Source of the DNA: Comamonadaceae bacterium
Lineage (GTDB): Bacteria; Pseudomonadota; Gammaproteobacteria; Burkholderiales; Burkholderiaceae_C
Direction: 5' to 3'
NCBI GenBank assembly: GCA_027488115.1
Contig: JAIYCG010000012.1
Location: 42,686 to 106,685, forward strand
DNA length: 64,000 nucleotides
Shown here: piece by piece, positions 55,270-64,000 of the stretch
Layout: every line of letters begins with the position of its first letter
Position numbering within the stretch: the stretch's first letter is position 1
Made by a program: the position numbers and the translations under genes
The notes under the pieces: generated by a model
What the model saw: the letters and a program-made list of their open reading frames with translations, nothing else
What the model was told of the DNA's origin: nothing
The model's database searches: none

Positions 55270-55496
55270 GGTTCTCCTCATGGGGATAAATACCGCAGAC
55301 ATCCTGCGAGAAAAGAGACGCTTTGAATGACCATCACTCAAAACGTTGAAATCATTGTGCCATAGACAAAGCCAAATTCCCCAATTTGGTGAAATCAGCT
55401 TGATCAGGGTCAATTCATCTCGGTTGATGTGTTGCAAATCAACGACACTCTTTGGACCTAAAATGACAGTCTTTTACCCAGTGCGCCTGACCCCTC

Positions 55497-58163
55497 ATGA
55501 CCCAGTTTGCCAAAGAAACCCTCCCCATCAGTTTAGAGGAGGAAATGCGCCGCAGCTACCTCGACTACGCCATGAGCGTGATTGTGGGACGCGCACTGCC
55601 CGATGCCCGCGACGGCCTTAAACCAGTCCATCGTCGGGTGTTGTTTGCCATGCATGAACTCAACAACGACTGGAACCGCGCCTACAAAAAATCCGCGCGC
55701 ATTGTGGGTGACGTGATTGGCAAGTACCACCCGCACGGCGACCAGTCTGTCTACGACACCATAGTCCGCATGGCACAAGATTTTTCCATGCGCCACATGT
55801 TGGTCGATGGTCAAGGCAACTTTGGTTCCGTGGACGGCGACAACGCCGCCGCCATGCGATACACCGAAATTCGTTTGGCCAAAATTGCCCATGAAATGTT
55901 GGCCGACATCGACAAAGAAACCGTCGACTTTGGCCCCAACTACGACGGCTCAGAAAAAGAGCCTTTGGTCTTGCCAAGCCGAATTCCCAATTTATTGGTC
56001 AACGGTTCTGGCGGGATTGCGGTGGGCATGGCGACCAACATTCCGCCCCATAACTTGAACGAAGTGGTTGACGCTTGCTTGCACATGCTGCGCAACCCCG
56101 AAGCCACCATCGACGAATTGATGGAAATCATTCCTGCGCCCGACTTCCCCACGGCCGGTATTATTTATGGCATCAGCGGCGTCAAAGAAGGCTACCGAAC
56201 AGGCCGTGGCCGTGTGGTGATGCGCGCCAAGTGCCACTTTGAAGACATCGACAAAGGCCAGCGTCAGTGCATCGTGGTGGACGAGCTGCCCTACCAAGTG
56301 AACAAGAAAACCTTGCAAGAGCGCATGGCCGAATTGGTTCACGAGAAGAAGATTGAAGGCATTAGCCACATTCAAGACGAATCCGACAAATCGGGCATGC
56401 GTTTGGTCATTGAACTCAAGCGCGGTGAAGTGCCCGAAGTGGTATTGAACAATCTGTACAAACAGACGCAACTCCAAGACACCTTTGGCATCAACATGGT
56501 GGCCCTCATTGATGGTCAGCCTAAGTTATGTAACCTCAAAGACTTAATCAGCGTGTTTTTGCAGCACCGCCGTGAAGTGGTCACACGTCGCACCGTGTTC
56601 ACCTTGCGCAAAGCGCGCGAACGAGGTCACGTGCTGGAAGGTTTGGCTGTGGCCATGGCCAACATCGACGAGTTCATTGCCATCATTCGCAATGCGCCCA
56701 CACCCCCAGTGGCCAAGGCTGAATTGATGACCCGCCGGTGGGACAGTAAGTTGGTTCGCGAGATGCTGACGCGCACCCGGGCTGACGGCGGTGCTGTCAA
56801 TGCCGACGACTATCGCCCAGACGATTTGGAAAAAGAATTTGGCATGGGCGGTGACGGTTTGTACCGCCTCAGCGACACCCAAGCCCAAGAAATTTTGCAA
56901 ATGCGATTGCAACGCTTGACCGGTCTGGAACAAGACAAGATTGTGGTTGAGTACAAAGAAGTGATGTCTGAGATTGAAGACTTGCTTGACATCTTGGCCA
57001 AGCCAGAGCGCGTATCCACCATCATTGGCACTGAACTGGGTGAATTGCGTCAAGAATTTGGCCAAACCAAAATTGGCGCACGTCGCAGCTACATTGAGAA
57101 TAATGCGCAAGATTTGGCCACCGAAGACCTGATCACGCCCACCGACATGGTCGTCACTTTGTCACACAGTGGCTACATCAAAAGTCAGCCCTTGTCTGAA
57201 TACCGTGCTCAAAAGCGTGGCGGCCGAGGCAAGCAAGCCACAGCCACCAAAGAAGACGATTGGATCGATCAGCTCTTCATTGCCAACACGCACGACTACA
57301 TCTTGTGCTTCTCGAATCGTGGCCGTTTGTATTGGCTTAAAGTTTGGGAAGTACCTGCAGGCTCACGCGGCTCGCGTGGCCGTCCCATCGTCAACATGTT
57401 TCCCTTGCAAGAAGGCGAAAAGATCAACGTGGTCTTGCCTTTAACGGGCGACATGCGCAGCTTCCCTGCCGACCATTACGTGTTCATGGGCACGTCCATG
57501 GGCACCGTGAAGAAAACCTCCCTGGATGAATTTAGCAACCCTCGCAAGGCCGGCATCATTGCCGTTGATTTGGACGAAGGTGACTTCTTAATTGGCGCCG
57601 CACTCACAGACGGCAAGCACGACGTGATGTTGTTCAGCGACGGCGGCAAAGCCGTTCGCTTTGACGAAAACGATGTCCGACCCATGGGTCGCAATGCGCG
57701 CGGTGTGCGCGGCATGATGCTGGACGACACGCAAAGCGTGATTGCCATGCTGGTGGCTGAAGACGAGCAACAAAGTGTCCTGACGGCTACCGAAAATGGA
57801 TACGGCAAGCGCACCTCCATCACTGAATACACTCGACATGGCCGAGGCACCAAGGGCATGATTGCCATCCAGCAATCTGAGCGAAACGGCAAAGTGGTGG
57901 CCGCTACTTTGGTCCATGCCGACGATGAAATCATGTTGATCACCGACACTGGCGTATTGGTTCGTACGCGGGTTGCAGAAATTCGAGAGTTGGGTCGCGC
58001 CACGCAAGGCGTGACCTTGATTGGTTTGGACGACGGCGCCAAATTGTCTGGCTTGCAGCGCATTGTGGAAAACGATGCCATCGTGCCAGATGAGACCGGT
58101 GAGACGGGTGAAAACTCTGCGAGCAGTGAAGGCGGTGCAGAGGAAAGCGGCTCGACTGAATGA
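55497..58163 (+). CDS. gyrA: DNA gyrase subunit A
   Basis: An 888-residue gyrase A. Catalytic Tyr122 (A-M-R-Y-T-E-I) has the same number as in E. coli, and the C-terminal wing has the GyrA box Q-K-R-G-G-R-G-K. The quinolone-determining segment reads [10 protein letters not shown], so position 83 is Gln where E. coli has Ser, while Asp87 is kept. A Glu/Ser-rich acidic tail ends the protein. No Shine-Dalgarno sequence precedes the ATG. It overlaps serC by four bases. Confidence 0.97.
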   Translation: MTQFAKETLPISLEEEMRRSYLDYAMSVIVGRALPDARDGLKPVHRRVLFAMHELNNDWNRAYKKSARIVGDVIGKYHPHGDQSVYDTIVRMAQDFSMRHMLVDGQGNFGSVDGDNAAAMRYTEIRLAKIAHEMLADIDKETVDFGPNYDGSEKEPLVLPSRIPNLLVNGSGGIAVGMATNIPPHNLNEVVDACLHMLRNPEATIDELMEIIPAPDFPTAGIIYGISGVKEGYRTGRGRVVMRAKCHFEDIDKGQRQCIVVDELPYQVNKKTLQERMAELVHEKKIEGISHIQDESDKSGMRLVIELKRGEVPEVVLNNLYKQTQLQDTFGINMVALIDGQPKLCNLKDLISVFLQHRREVVTRRTVFTLRKARERGHVLEGLAVAMANIDEFIAIIRNAPTPPVAKAELMTRRWDSKLVREMLTRTRADGGAVNADDYRPDDLEKEFGMGGDGLYRLSDTQAQEILQMRLQRLTGLEQDKIVVEYKEVMSEIEDLLDILAKPERVSTIIGTELGELRQEFGQTKIGARRSYIENNAQDLATEDLITPTDMVVTLSHSGYIKSQPLSEYRAQKRGGRGKQATATKEDDWIDQLFIANTHDYILCFSNRGRLYWLKVWEVPAGSRGSRGRPIVNMFPLQEGEKINVVLPLTGDMRSFPADHYVFMGTSMGTVKKTSLDEFSNPRKAGIIAVDLDEGDFLIGAALTDGKHDVMLFSDGGKAVRFDENDVRPMGRNARGVRGMMLDDTQSVIAMLVAEDEQQSVLTATENGYGKRTSITEYTRHGRGTKGMIAIQQSERNGKVVAATLVHADDEIMLITDTGVLVRTRVAEIRELGRATQGVTLIGLDDGAKLSGLQRIVENDAIVPDETGETGENSASSEGGAEESGSTE

Positions 58164-59266
58164 CACGGGCCTTCAACTTTTCAGCCGGCCCTGCCGCCAT
58201 TCCCGATGCCGTCTTGATGCAAGCCGCCAGCGAAATGTTGGACTGGCATGGCAGTGGCATGGGCGTGATGGAAATGAGCCATCGCGGTAAGGAGTTCATG
58301 TCCATTTACGAAGAAGCAGAAGCTGATCTTCGTGAGTTGTTGGCGGTTCCCTCCAACTTCAAAATCTTGTTCATGCAAGGCGGCGGGATTGCCGAAAATG
58401 CCATCGTGCCCTTGAACTTGTCGCAAGAAGGCACGGTTGATTTTGTGGTGACCGGAAGTTGGAGCCAAAAGTCTTTCAAAGAGGCGGCGAAGTTTTGCAC
58501 GCCTCATTTAGCGGCAAGCGCACAAAGCAGCAAATTCAGCACCATCCCCTCGCCTGCTGAATGGCAACTGAGCGCCAATGCAAACTACGTGCACGTGTGC
58601 ACCAACGAAACCATCGATGGTGTTGAATACCATTCGCTGCCTGATTTGGTGGCCTTGGGCAGCAATGCACCCTTGGTCATTGATTTCTCGTCACATGTCG
58701 CCTCGCGCAGCATAGATTGGTCCAAAGTAGGATTGGCCTTTGGCGGGGCGCAAAAGAATTTAGGTCCTGCAGGTCTCACCCTTGTGGTGGTTCGAGAAGA
58801 CCTCTTGGGAAATGCCATGAAGCATTGCCCCAGTGCTTTCAATTACAAAACGGTGGCCGACAACGGCTCTATGTACAACACACCGCCCACCTATTCGATT
58901 TACATCGCGGGTTTGGTTTTCAAATGGCTGAAGTCGCAAACTGAAAATGGCTTGACGGGCGTGGCAGCCATGGAACAACGCAACATCGCTAAAGCCAATT
59001 TGCTCTACGACTTTTTAGACCAATCACAGCTTTATGAAAACCGGGTTGAAAAATCATGCCGCTCTCGCATGAACATTCCTTTCTACCTGCGAGATGAATC
59101 ACGCAACGAAGCCTTCCTAGCGGGCGCCAAAGAACGCGGCTTGTTACAACTTAAAGGCCACAAATCGGTGGGCGGCATGCGTGCAAGCATCTACAACGCC
59201 ATGCCACTTGAAGGCGTCAAAGCCTTGGTCACTTACCTCCAAGAGTTTGAGCTCAAGCTGGCCTAA
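58160..59266 (+). CDS. serC: Phosphoserine aminotransferase
   Basis: A 368-residue PLP enzyme of serine and pyridoxal phosphate synthesis. F-N-F-S-A-G-P-A-A at the start is the family hallmark and Lys199 (G-G-A-Q-K-N) binds [18 protein letters not shown] is conserved at the C-terminus. The ATG overlaps the gyrA stop (ATGA), so the two are coupled; pheA follows after 50 bases. Confidence 0.96.
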   Translation: MTRAFNFSAGPAAIPDAVLMQAASEMLDWHGSGMGVMEMSHRGKEFMSIYEEAEADLRELLAVPSNFKILFMQGGGIAENAIVPLNLSQEGTVDFVVTGSWSQKSFKEAAKFCTPHLAASAQSSKFSTIPSPAEWQLSANANYVHVCTNETIDGVEYHSLPDLVALGSNAPLVIDFSSHVASRSIDWSKVGLAFGGAQKNLGPAGLTLVVVREDLLGNAMKHCPSAFNYKTVADNGSMYNTPPTYSIYIAGLVFKWLKSQTENGLTGVAAMEQRNIAKANLLYDFLDQSQLYENRVEKSCRSRMNIPFYLRDESRNEAFLAGAKERGLLQLKGHKSVGGMRASIYNAMPLEGVKALVTYLQEFELKLA

Positions 59267-59316
59267 CTCTGCCCCTCATTTGTCCTTGACCGCTCCTCCT
59301 TCAACAACGATCAACC

Positions 59317-60414
59317 ATGACGCAACCTATTCAATCTGACGCTTTGGGCGAATTGCGAATTCAAATTGACTCGCTCGATCAGCAGCTTTTGAGTTTGTTA
59401 AATCAGCGCGCTTTGGTGGCTGAAAAAGTAGGTGAGATCAAACGCGCAGAAGGCTCGCCCTTTTTTCGGCCCGATCGCGTCGCACAAGTCATTGCCAAAA
59501 TTGAAAAAACCAATCAAGGCCCTTTGCTCAATGCCCATGTCGCTTCCATATGGCGCGAAATCATGTCGGCCTGTTTGGCCCTGGAAGCACCCCAGCGTGT
59601 TGCAGTTCTTGGTCCTGAAGGTACTTTTTGCGAACAAGCAGCCATCGAGTTTTTTGGCAGTGCAGCCAGCCTCATTTACTGCAACAACTTTGATGAAGTG
59701 TTTCATGCTACAGCCGCTGGTACCGCACAGTATGGTGTGGTTGGCATGGAGAACTCCACCGAAGGCGTGGTGGCCCGATCACTCGATTTATTTTTACGTT
59801 CACCGGTTCACGTCATTGGCGAGGTGAGCCTTTTGGTGCGTCACAACTTGCTGCGTCAAACTGACAACCTCAAAGACATTGAGGTGGTGTTGGCACATCC
59901 ACAAGCCCTGGCTCAATGCCAAGCTTGGCTGACACTTCACTTGCCGCATGCTGAGCGACGGGCTGTTTCCAGCAACGCAGAAGGTGCCAGACTGGCTGCT
60001 AGCAATCCCGCTTGGGCAGGCTTGGCCAGCGAACGTGCAGCGTCCCAATTTGGCTTGCACATCGTGGCCCATGCCATTCAAGACGAAGCCACCAACCGCA
60101 CCCGCTTTGCCGTGATTTGCTTGCCGCAAACATTGGCCACACCGCCTGTGTCTGGCAAGGACTGCACCAGCTTGGTGGTTTCTGTGCCCAACAAACCAGG
60201 CGCTGTGCATGACTTGCTCATGCCCTTGAAGAACAACGGTGTCTCAATGACGCGCTTTGAGTCTCGACCCGCCAAGTCGGGCCAGTGGGAATACTATTTC
60301 TACATCGACATTCAAGGTCACATTTCTCAACCTCATGTGGCTGCCGCGCTGCAAGAGCTGCAAGGCTTGTGTGCTTTCTACAAGGTCTTGGGCTCCTACC
60401 CTATTCCCGAATGA
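59317..60414 (+). CDS. pheA: Bifunctional chorismate mutase/prephenate dehydratase
   Basis: A 365-residue P-protein. The AroQ chorismate mutase domain (about 1-92) is followed by a prephenate dehydratase domain with G-P-E-G-T-F and the catalytic N-R-T-R-F (about 266), then an ACT domain whose E-S-R-P motif suggests feedback control by phenylalanine. It catalyses chorismate to phenylpyruvate. Its stop overlaps tyrA by four bases. Confidence 0.95.
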   Translation: MTQPIQSDALGELRIQIDSLDQQLLSLLNQRALVAEKVGEIKRAEGSPFFRPDRVAQVIAKIEKTNQGPLLNAHVASIWREIMSACLALEAPQRVAVLGPEGTFCEQAAIEFFGSAASLIYCNNFDEVFHATAAGTAQYGVVGMENSTEGVVARSLDLFLRSPVHVIGEVSLLVRHNLLRQTDNLKDIEVVLAHPQALAQCQAWLTLHLPHAERRAVSSNAEGARLAASNPAWAGLASERAASQFGLHIVAHAIQDEATNRTRFAVICLPQTLATPPVSGKDCTSLVVSVPNKPGAVHDLLMPLKNNGVSMTRFESRPAKSGQWEYYFYIDIQGHISQPHVAAALQELQGLCAFYKVLGSYPIPE

Positions 60415-61295
60415 AATTCGAAAAAGTCGCCCTCATTGGCTGCGGTCTGATGGGCGGCTCGTTCGCTTTGGCTGCTCGAAGAGCTGGTTGGGCGCCTCAC
60501 ATCGTTGGCCACAGCGCCTCAGAATCATCGCGCCAAAAAGCGCTCAGCATGGGCGTGATTGACCTGGCGGTGGACAGTATTGAGCAAGCAGTGAGGGGGG
60601 CCGACCTGGTGTTGTTGGCAGTGCCGGTCAAGGCTACAGAGGCTTGCTTTGAGGCCATTGCTCCGGCTTTAAAACCTGATGCTCTTTTGATGGATGTTGG
60701 CTCGACGAAGTCAGACATCGTGGTGTCTGCCCTCCGTACCCTTGGCAATAAACTCCACTGCTTCGTTCCAGTGCATCCCATTGCAGGCAAAGAGGTGGCG
60801 GGCGTAGAACATTCAGATGTTGACCTCTACAAAGATCGTGCACTGATCGTGACACCGATGGACAGCTCGGGCGCCAAACAGGTTCAGCTTGCCAAACAAG
60901 TTTGGAAAAGCCTTGGCAGTTACATCAACGAGCTCACACCTGCAGCACACGATGCTGCTTTTGCGGCTGTCAGCCATCTGCCGCATGTTTTGTCTTACGC
61001 CATCATTCGCGGCATTTTTCAACAGCACAATGGCCCCAGCTTGATAGCACTTGGCGGCCCAGGCTTCAGAGATTTCTCGCGCATTGCTGCAAGTGACCCC
61101 GTCGTCTGGCGTGATATTTTGTCCACCAATCGCGAGCAGGTCTTGCTACAAATCAGCCACTTCAAAGACGCACTGAACGACTTTGAAAAAGCCATTCAAG
61201 CCAACGATCTCCAAGCGCTTGAAGACATGATTCGCCAAGCCAGTGATTTGCGCTTCAATTGGCGCATGGGTGCCAGCCAAAATTCAAAAAAATAA
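60411..61295 (+). CDS. tyrA: Prephenate dehydrogenase
   Basis: A 294-residue NAD(P) dehydrogenase for tyrosine synthesis. The nucleotide site is I-G-C-G-L-M-G-G-S (9-17), V-H-P-I-A-G-K-E is the substrate block, and S-H-L-P-H is the catalytic His region. The start at 60411 couples with pheA. No C-terminal ACT domain is present. The aroA-cmk fusion begins 10 bases after the stop. Confidence 0.94.
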   Translation: MKFEKVALIGCGLMGGSFALAARRAGWAPHIVGHSASESSRQKALSMGVIDLAVDSIEQAVRGADLVLLAVPVKATEACFEAIAPALKPDALLMDVGSTKSDIVVSALRTLGNKLHCFVPVHPIAGKEVAGVEHSDVDLYKDRALIVTPMDSSGAKQVQLAKQVWKSLGSYINELTPAAHDAAFAAVSHLPHVLSYAIIRGIFQQHNGPSLIALGGPGFRDFSRIAASDPVVWRDILSTNREQVLLQISHFKDALNDFEKAIQANDLQALEDMIRQASDLRFNWRMGASQNSKK

Positions 61296-61305
61296 ATCAG
61301 CCAAC

Positions 61306-63333
61306 ATGTTTGCAACCGCGTTTCTTGATCTCCCTTCCCTGCAACAAGCGGGTGGCACTGTCACACTGCCTGGCTCTAAAAGTATTTCCAATCGCGTTTT
61401 GTTGTTGTCTGCACTTTGCGAGGGTAGCACTTGGGTGCATGACCTTTTAGATTCAGACGATACCCGTGTGATGTTGACTGCTTTGCGTCAACTGGGCTGT
61501 GGTGTTGAACCCAAGGCGGGTACCCACAGTGTTTGCATCACTGGCTTGGGACAAAGCAGTTCAAACGGTCAAGCAGCTGTCTTGAAGAAGCCCACTGAAG
61601 CCATTGAGTTTTTCATGGGCAACGCCGGTACGGCCATGCGCCCGTTGACGGCAGCGTTGGCGGTGATGGGCGGCGACTTCACTCTCAAAGGCGTGCCGCG
61701 CATGCACGAGCGCCCCATTGGCGATTTGGTCGATGCGCTGCGCCTCTTGGGTTGCCACATCGAATATTTGGGCAACGAAGGCTATCCGCCCTTGCGTGTG
61801 CAGTCACCTCAACTGCAACTCGACAAACCCATTCAAGTGCGCGGCGATGTGTCCAGCCAATTCCTCACGGCACTTTTGATGTCCTTGCCTCTGGCAGCAC
61901 AAAAAGACATCGTCATAGAAGTGGTAGGCGAACTCATTTCCAAGCCTTATATCGAAATCACCCTGAATTTGTTAACGCGCTACGGCATCAACGTCAAACG
62001 CGATGGCTGGCAACGTTTCATCATTCCAGCCAGCAGCCAATTCACCTCGCCTGGCGAAATTCACGTGGAAGCCGACGCTTCGTCTGCCAGCTACTTCATT
62101 GCTTTGGGTGCATTAGCCGGTACCGACAAACCTGTTCGCATTCAAGGCGTGGGCCCCGCTTCCATTCAAGGCGACATTCGCTTCATGGATGCCGCTGCCC
62201 AAATGGGGGCACACATTGAGAGCGGCCCCAACTGGTTAGAAATCAAACGCGGTGCTTGGCCGCTCAAAGCCATCGACTTGGACTGCAATCACATTCCTGA
62301 TGCGGCGATGACGTTGGCCGTCATGGCCCTTTATGCCGACGGCCCCACCACCCTGCGCAACATTGCCAGTTGGCGTGTGAAGGAAACCGATCGCATTGCG
62401 GCCATGGCCAAAGAATCGCGCAAGTTGGGCGCGCAAGTTGAAGAAGGCCCCGATTGGTTGCGAATACATCCCTTGCCGGCAGGTCAATGGCAAGCCGCTA
62501 GCATTCACACTTATGACGACCATCGCGTGGCCATGTGCTTCTCTTTGGCTGCTTTCAATGCCGACCAGCAGGCTATACGCATTGAAGACCCCAAGTGTGT
62601 GGCCAAAACATTTCCAGACTATTTTGAAGCGCTGTTTTCTTTGGCCCAAACACCTGCAGACCGAATACCTGTCATATGCATCGATGGCCCAACTGCCTCT
62701 GGCAAAGGTACTTTGTCCAGCTTGGTGGCAGAACGCTTGGGATACCACTACCTAGACTCTGGCGCCCTGTATCGCGTCACTGCCTATGCCGCATTGCAAG
62801 CAGGCTTGAGCCTAGACACTGTCAACGAGTCTGCCATTGCAGCACTGGCCGAGAAGTTGCCGGTTCAATTTGAGGGCGACAAAGTCTTGCTCAACAAGCA
62901 AGATGTGACCGATGTCATTCGCAGCGAAGAAGGCGGCATGAACGCCTCCAAGGTTTCCACATTGCCTGCCGTTCGGATGGCCTTGGTGGCCCTTCAGCAC
63001 AGCTTTCAGCGCCTACCCGGCCTCTTGGCCGATGGGCGCGACATGGGTACCGTCATCTTTCCTGGCGCACCTTTGAAGGTGTTTTTAACGGCCAGTGCCT
63101 CAAAAAGAGCCGACAGGCGTTATAAGCAATTGATTTCTAAAGGTTTTCAGGCTAGAATCGCCGATCTCAGAGCTGACCTAGAGGCTCGCGACGCACGAGA
63201 CAGTTCTCGCAGCTTTGCGCCCTCAAAGCCAGCCCTAGACGCAATGCTGCTAGACAACTCCGACCTGAGCATCGAACAATCGGTGGTTCAAGTTCTTGAC
63301 TGGTGGCAAAGCAAACAAGGCTTTCCCGTTTAA
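61306..63333 (+). CDS. aroA-cmk: Fused EPSP synthase and cytidylate kinase
   Basis: A 675-residue fusion. Residues 1 to about 448 are 5-enolpyruvylshikimate-3-phosphate synthase: [10 protein letters not shown] (Lys25), [10 protein letters not shown], and S-S-Q-F-L-T. Residues about 454-675 are cytidylate kinase with P-loop [10 protein letters not shown] and the Y-L-D-S-G-A-L-Y-R block. No stop or frameshift separates them. Fused aroA/cmk is known in Burkholderiales. The ATG at 61306 is chosen because L-P-S-L-Q-Q follows at a normal distance. Confidence 0.95.
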   Translation: MFATAFLDLPSLQQAGGTVTLPGSKSISNRVLLLSALCEGSTWVHDLLDSDDTRVMLTALRQLGCGVEPKAGTHSVCITGLGQSSSNGQAAVLKKPTEAIEFFMGNAGTAMRPLTAALAVMGGDFTLKGVPRMHERPIGDLVDALRLLGCHIEYLGNEGYPPLRVQSPQLQLDKPIQVRGDVSSQFLTALLMSLPLAAQKDIVIEVVGELISKPYIEITLNLLTRYGINVKRDGWQRFIIPASSQFTSPGEIHVEADASSASYFIALGALAGTDKPVRIQGVGPASIQGDIRFMDAAAQMGAHIESGPNWLEIKRGAWPLKAIDLDCNHIPDAAMTLAVMALYADGPTTLRNIASWRVKETDRIAAMAKESRKLGAQVEEGPDWLRIHPLPAGQWQAASIHTYDDHRVAMCFSLAAFNADQQAIRIEDPKCVAKTFPDYFEALFSLAQTPADRIPVICIDGPTASGKGTLSSLVAERLGYHYLDSGALYRVTAYAALQAGLSLDTVNESAIAALAEKLPVQFEGDKVLLNKQDVTDVIRSEEGGMNASKVSTLPAVRMALVALQHSFQRLPGLLADGRDMGTVIFPGAPLKVFLTASASKRADRRYKQLISKGFQARIADLRADLEARDARDSSRSFAPSKPALDAMLLDNSDLSIEQSVVQVLDWWQSKQGFPV

Positions 63334-63366
63334 ATTAATCCGTAAACAAAGAAGACTTGCAGAGGC

Positions 63367-63438
63367 CCACAAAGCCCCCTTCCGCGCTGCATGCGCACAG
63401 GCTTTGTGGTTCATCAACTTAACCTGCGTGAAAACGCA
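63367..63438 (+). promoter_or_regulatory. Structured leader of rpsA
   Basis: CCACAAAGCC (63367-63376) pairs perfectly with GGCTTTGTGG (63400-63409), and the loop contains an inner GCGC-TGCAT-GCGC hairpin (63384-63396). Sixteen bases later TGCGT-GAAA-ACGCA (63425-63438) forms a small hairpin with a GNRA-type loop. There is no T-run. S1 genes are often autoregulated at the leader, so this may be the control region. Confidence 0.5.
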
Positions 63439-63513
63439 AACAACCGCCGCAACTAGCCTTGTTAACGACGCAATGGTGCAGTCGTCAGACCTTTTTGTGG
63501 ATTAGGAACTTGA

Positions 63514-64000
63514 ATGTCAGAATCTTTTGCAGCCCTATTTGAAGAATCACTGAAGCGCACGGAAATGCGCACAGGCGAAGTGATCACCGCTGAAGTTGTT
63601 CGCATCGAACACAACTTCGTGGTTGTGAACGCCGGCCTCAAATCTGAAGCCTACGTCCCCCTGGAAGAATTCAAATCAGATCTGGGCGAAATCGAAGTCC
63701 AAGTGGGCGACTTCGTGTCTGTGGCCATCGGTTCCATCGAGAACGGCTACGGCGACACCATTTTGAGCCGTGACACTGCCAAGCGTTTGGCCTCATGGTT
63801 GTCATTGGAAAAAGCCTTGGAATCCGGCGAATTCGTCACCGGCACCACCAGCGGCAAAGTCAAAGGCGGCCTCACTGTTTTGGTCAACGGCATTCGTGCT
63901 TTCTTGCCAGGTTCATTGGTTGACACACGTCCTACCAAAGACCTGTCACCGTACGAAAACAAGACCATGGAATTCAAGGTCATCAAGTTGGACCGCAAGC
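63514..64000 (+). CDS. rpsA: Ribosomal protein S1 (5' part, cut by window end)
   Basis: The first 162 codons of S1: M-S-E-S-F-A-A-L-F-E-E-S-L, then the first S1 domain with E-V-V-R-I-E-H-N-F-V-V-V-N-A-G-L-K-S-E and part of the second domain. The ATG at 63514 has AGGA six bases upstream. The frame runs off the window without a stop. S1 unwinds and binds mRNA on the 30S subunit. Synteny with cmk is universal in proteobacteria. Confidence 0.96.
   Translation, partial: MSESFAALFEESLKRTEMRTGEVITAEVVRIEHNFVVVNAGLKSEAYVPLEEFKSDLGEIEVQVGDFVSVAIGSIENGYGDTILSRDTAKRLASWLSLEKALESGEFVTGTTSGKVKGGLTVLVNGIRAFLPGSLVDTRPTKDLSPYENKTMEFKVIKLDRK

Noticed and set aside
55432..55464. gyrA promoter TTGCAA ... TAAAAT
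   Set aside because: The spacer is 21 bases, too long for a sigma-70 promoter, so it was not listed.
56544..57110. 188-codon minus-strand frame
   Set aside because: Antisense to gyrA, no start signals or domain.

Overview
The window is chromosomal DNA of a betaproteobacterium, most likely Burkholderiales, family Comamonadaceae (Limnohabitans/Rhodoferax-like). The basis is the order gyrA-serC-pheA-tyrA-aroA/cmk-rpsA with a fused aroA-cmk gene, an OmpA with a short N-terminus and an Ala/Pro linker, two Bug-type solute-binding proteins, and recC-recB-recD in that order. This is inference from gene families and order; no species marker was tested. Genes are densely packed, with no gene-free stretch above 300 bases. 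The longest are 17962-18230, 55270-55496, 32338-32541, 52884-53075 and 63334-63513. I saw no tRNA, rRNA, insertion sequence, prophage or CRISPR array.

Layout: 1-4.4 kb holds a beta-propeller protein, a hydrolase, rsuA and the ribosome factor ettA. 4.4-14.5 kb is a minus-strand RecCBD operon ending in an unusual DnaQ-type exonuclease. 14.5-18 kb pairs a periplasmic binding protein with a hybrid histidine kinase. 18-22.8 kb has an RhlE-type RNA helicase with a highly structured leader, then a DUF2805 / DUF2256 / iron-sulfur photolyase / flavin reductase group. 22.8-32.4 kb is a sugar-acid island: cupin, FadR-type GntR regulator, 2-hydroxyacid dehydrogenase, IlvD/EDD-type sugar-acid dehydratase, DenD-like dehydrogenase, DgoK, DgoA, GloA, and the Entner-Doudoroff pair eda-edd behind a perfect HexR-like palindrome. 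32.5-35.8 kb carries a ChaC-like gene, pdxH, msrA and gcdH with a clear terminator.

35.8-46.1 kb is an envelope region: TetR, membrane fusion protein, RND pump, a PIMT-like methyltransferase with an altered active-site segment, a rhodanese, a TolC-type channel, waaA and a phosphomannomutase/phosphoglucomutase. 46.2-52.9 kb has ogt, an EamA transporter, a Bug protein with a flavin monooxygenase, and a convergent operon of hydrolase, second Bug protein and RlmN-like radical SAM enzyme. 53-64 kb has gph, ubiG, ompA and the gyrA-to-rpsA series, with rpsA cut by the window end.

The best leads for something undescribed are the photolyase neighbourhood with its two small uncharacterised proteins, the exonuclease attached to RecBCD, the mixed sugar-acid pathway, the binding protein/hybrid kinase pair, and the structured leaders of rhlE and rpsA.
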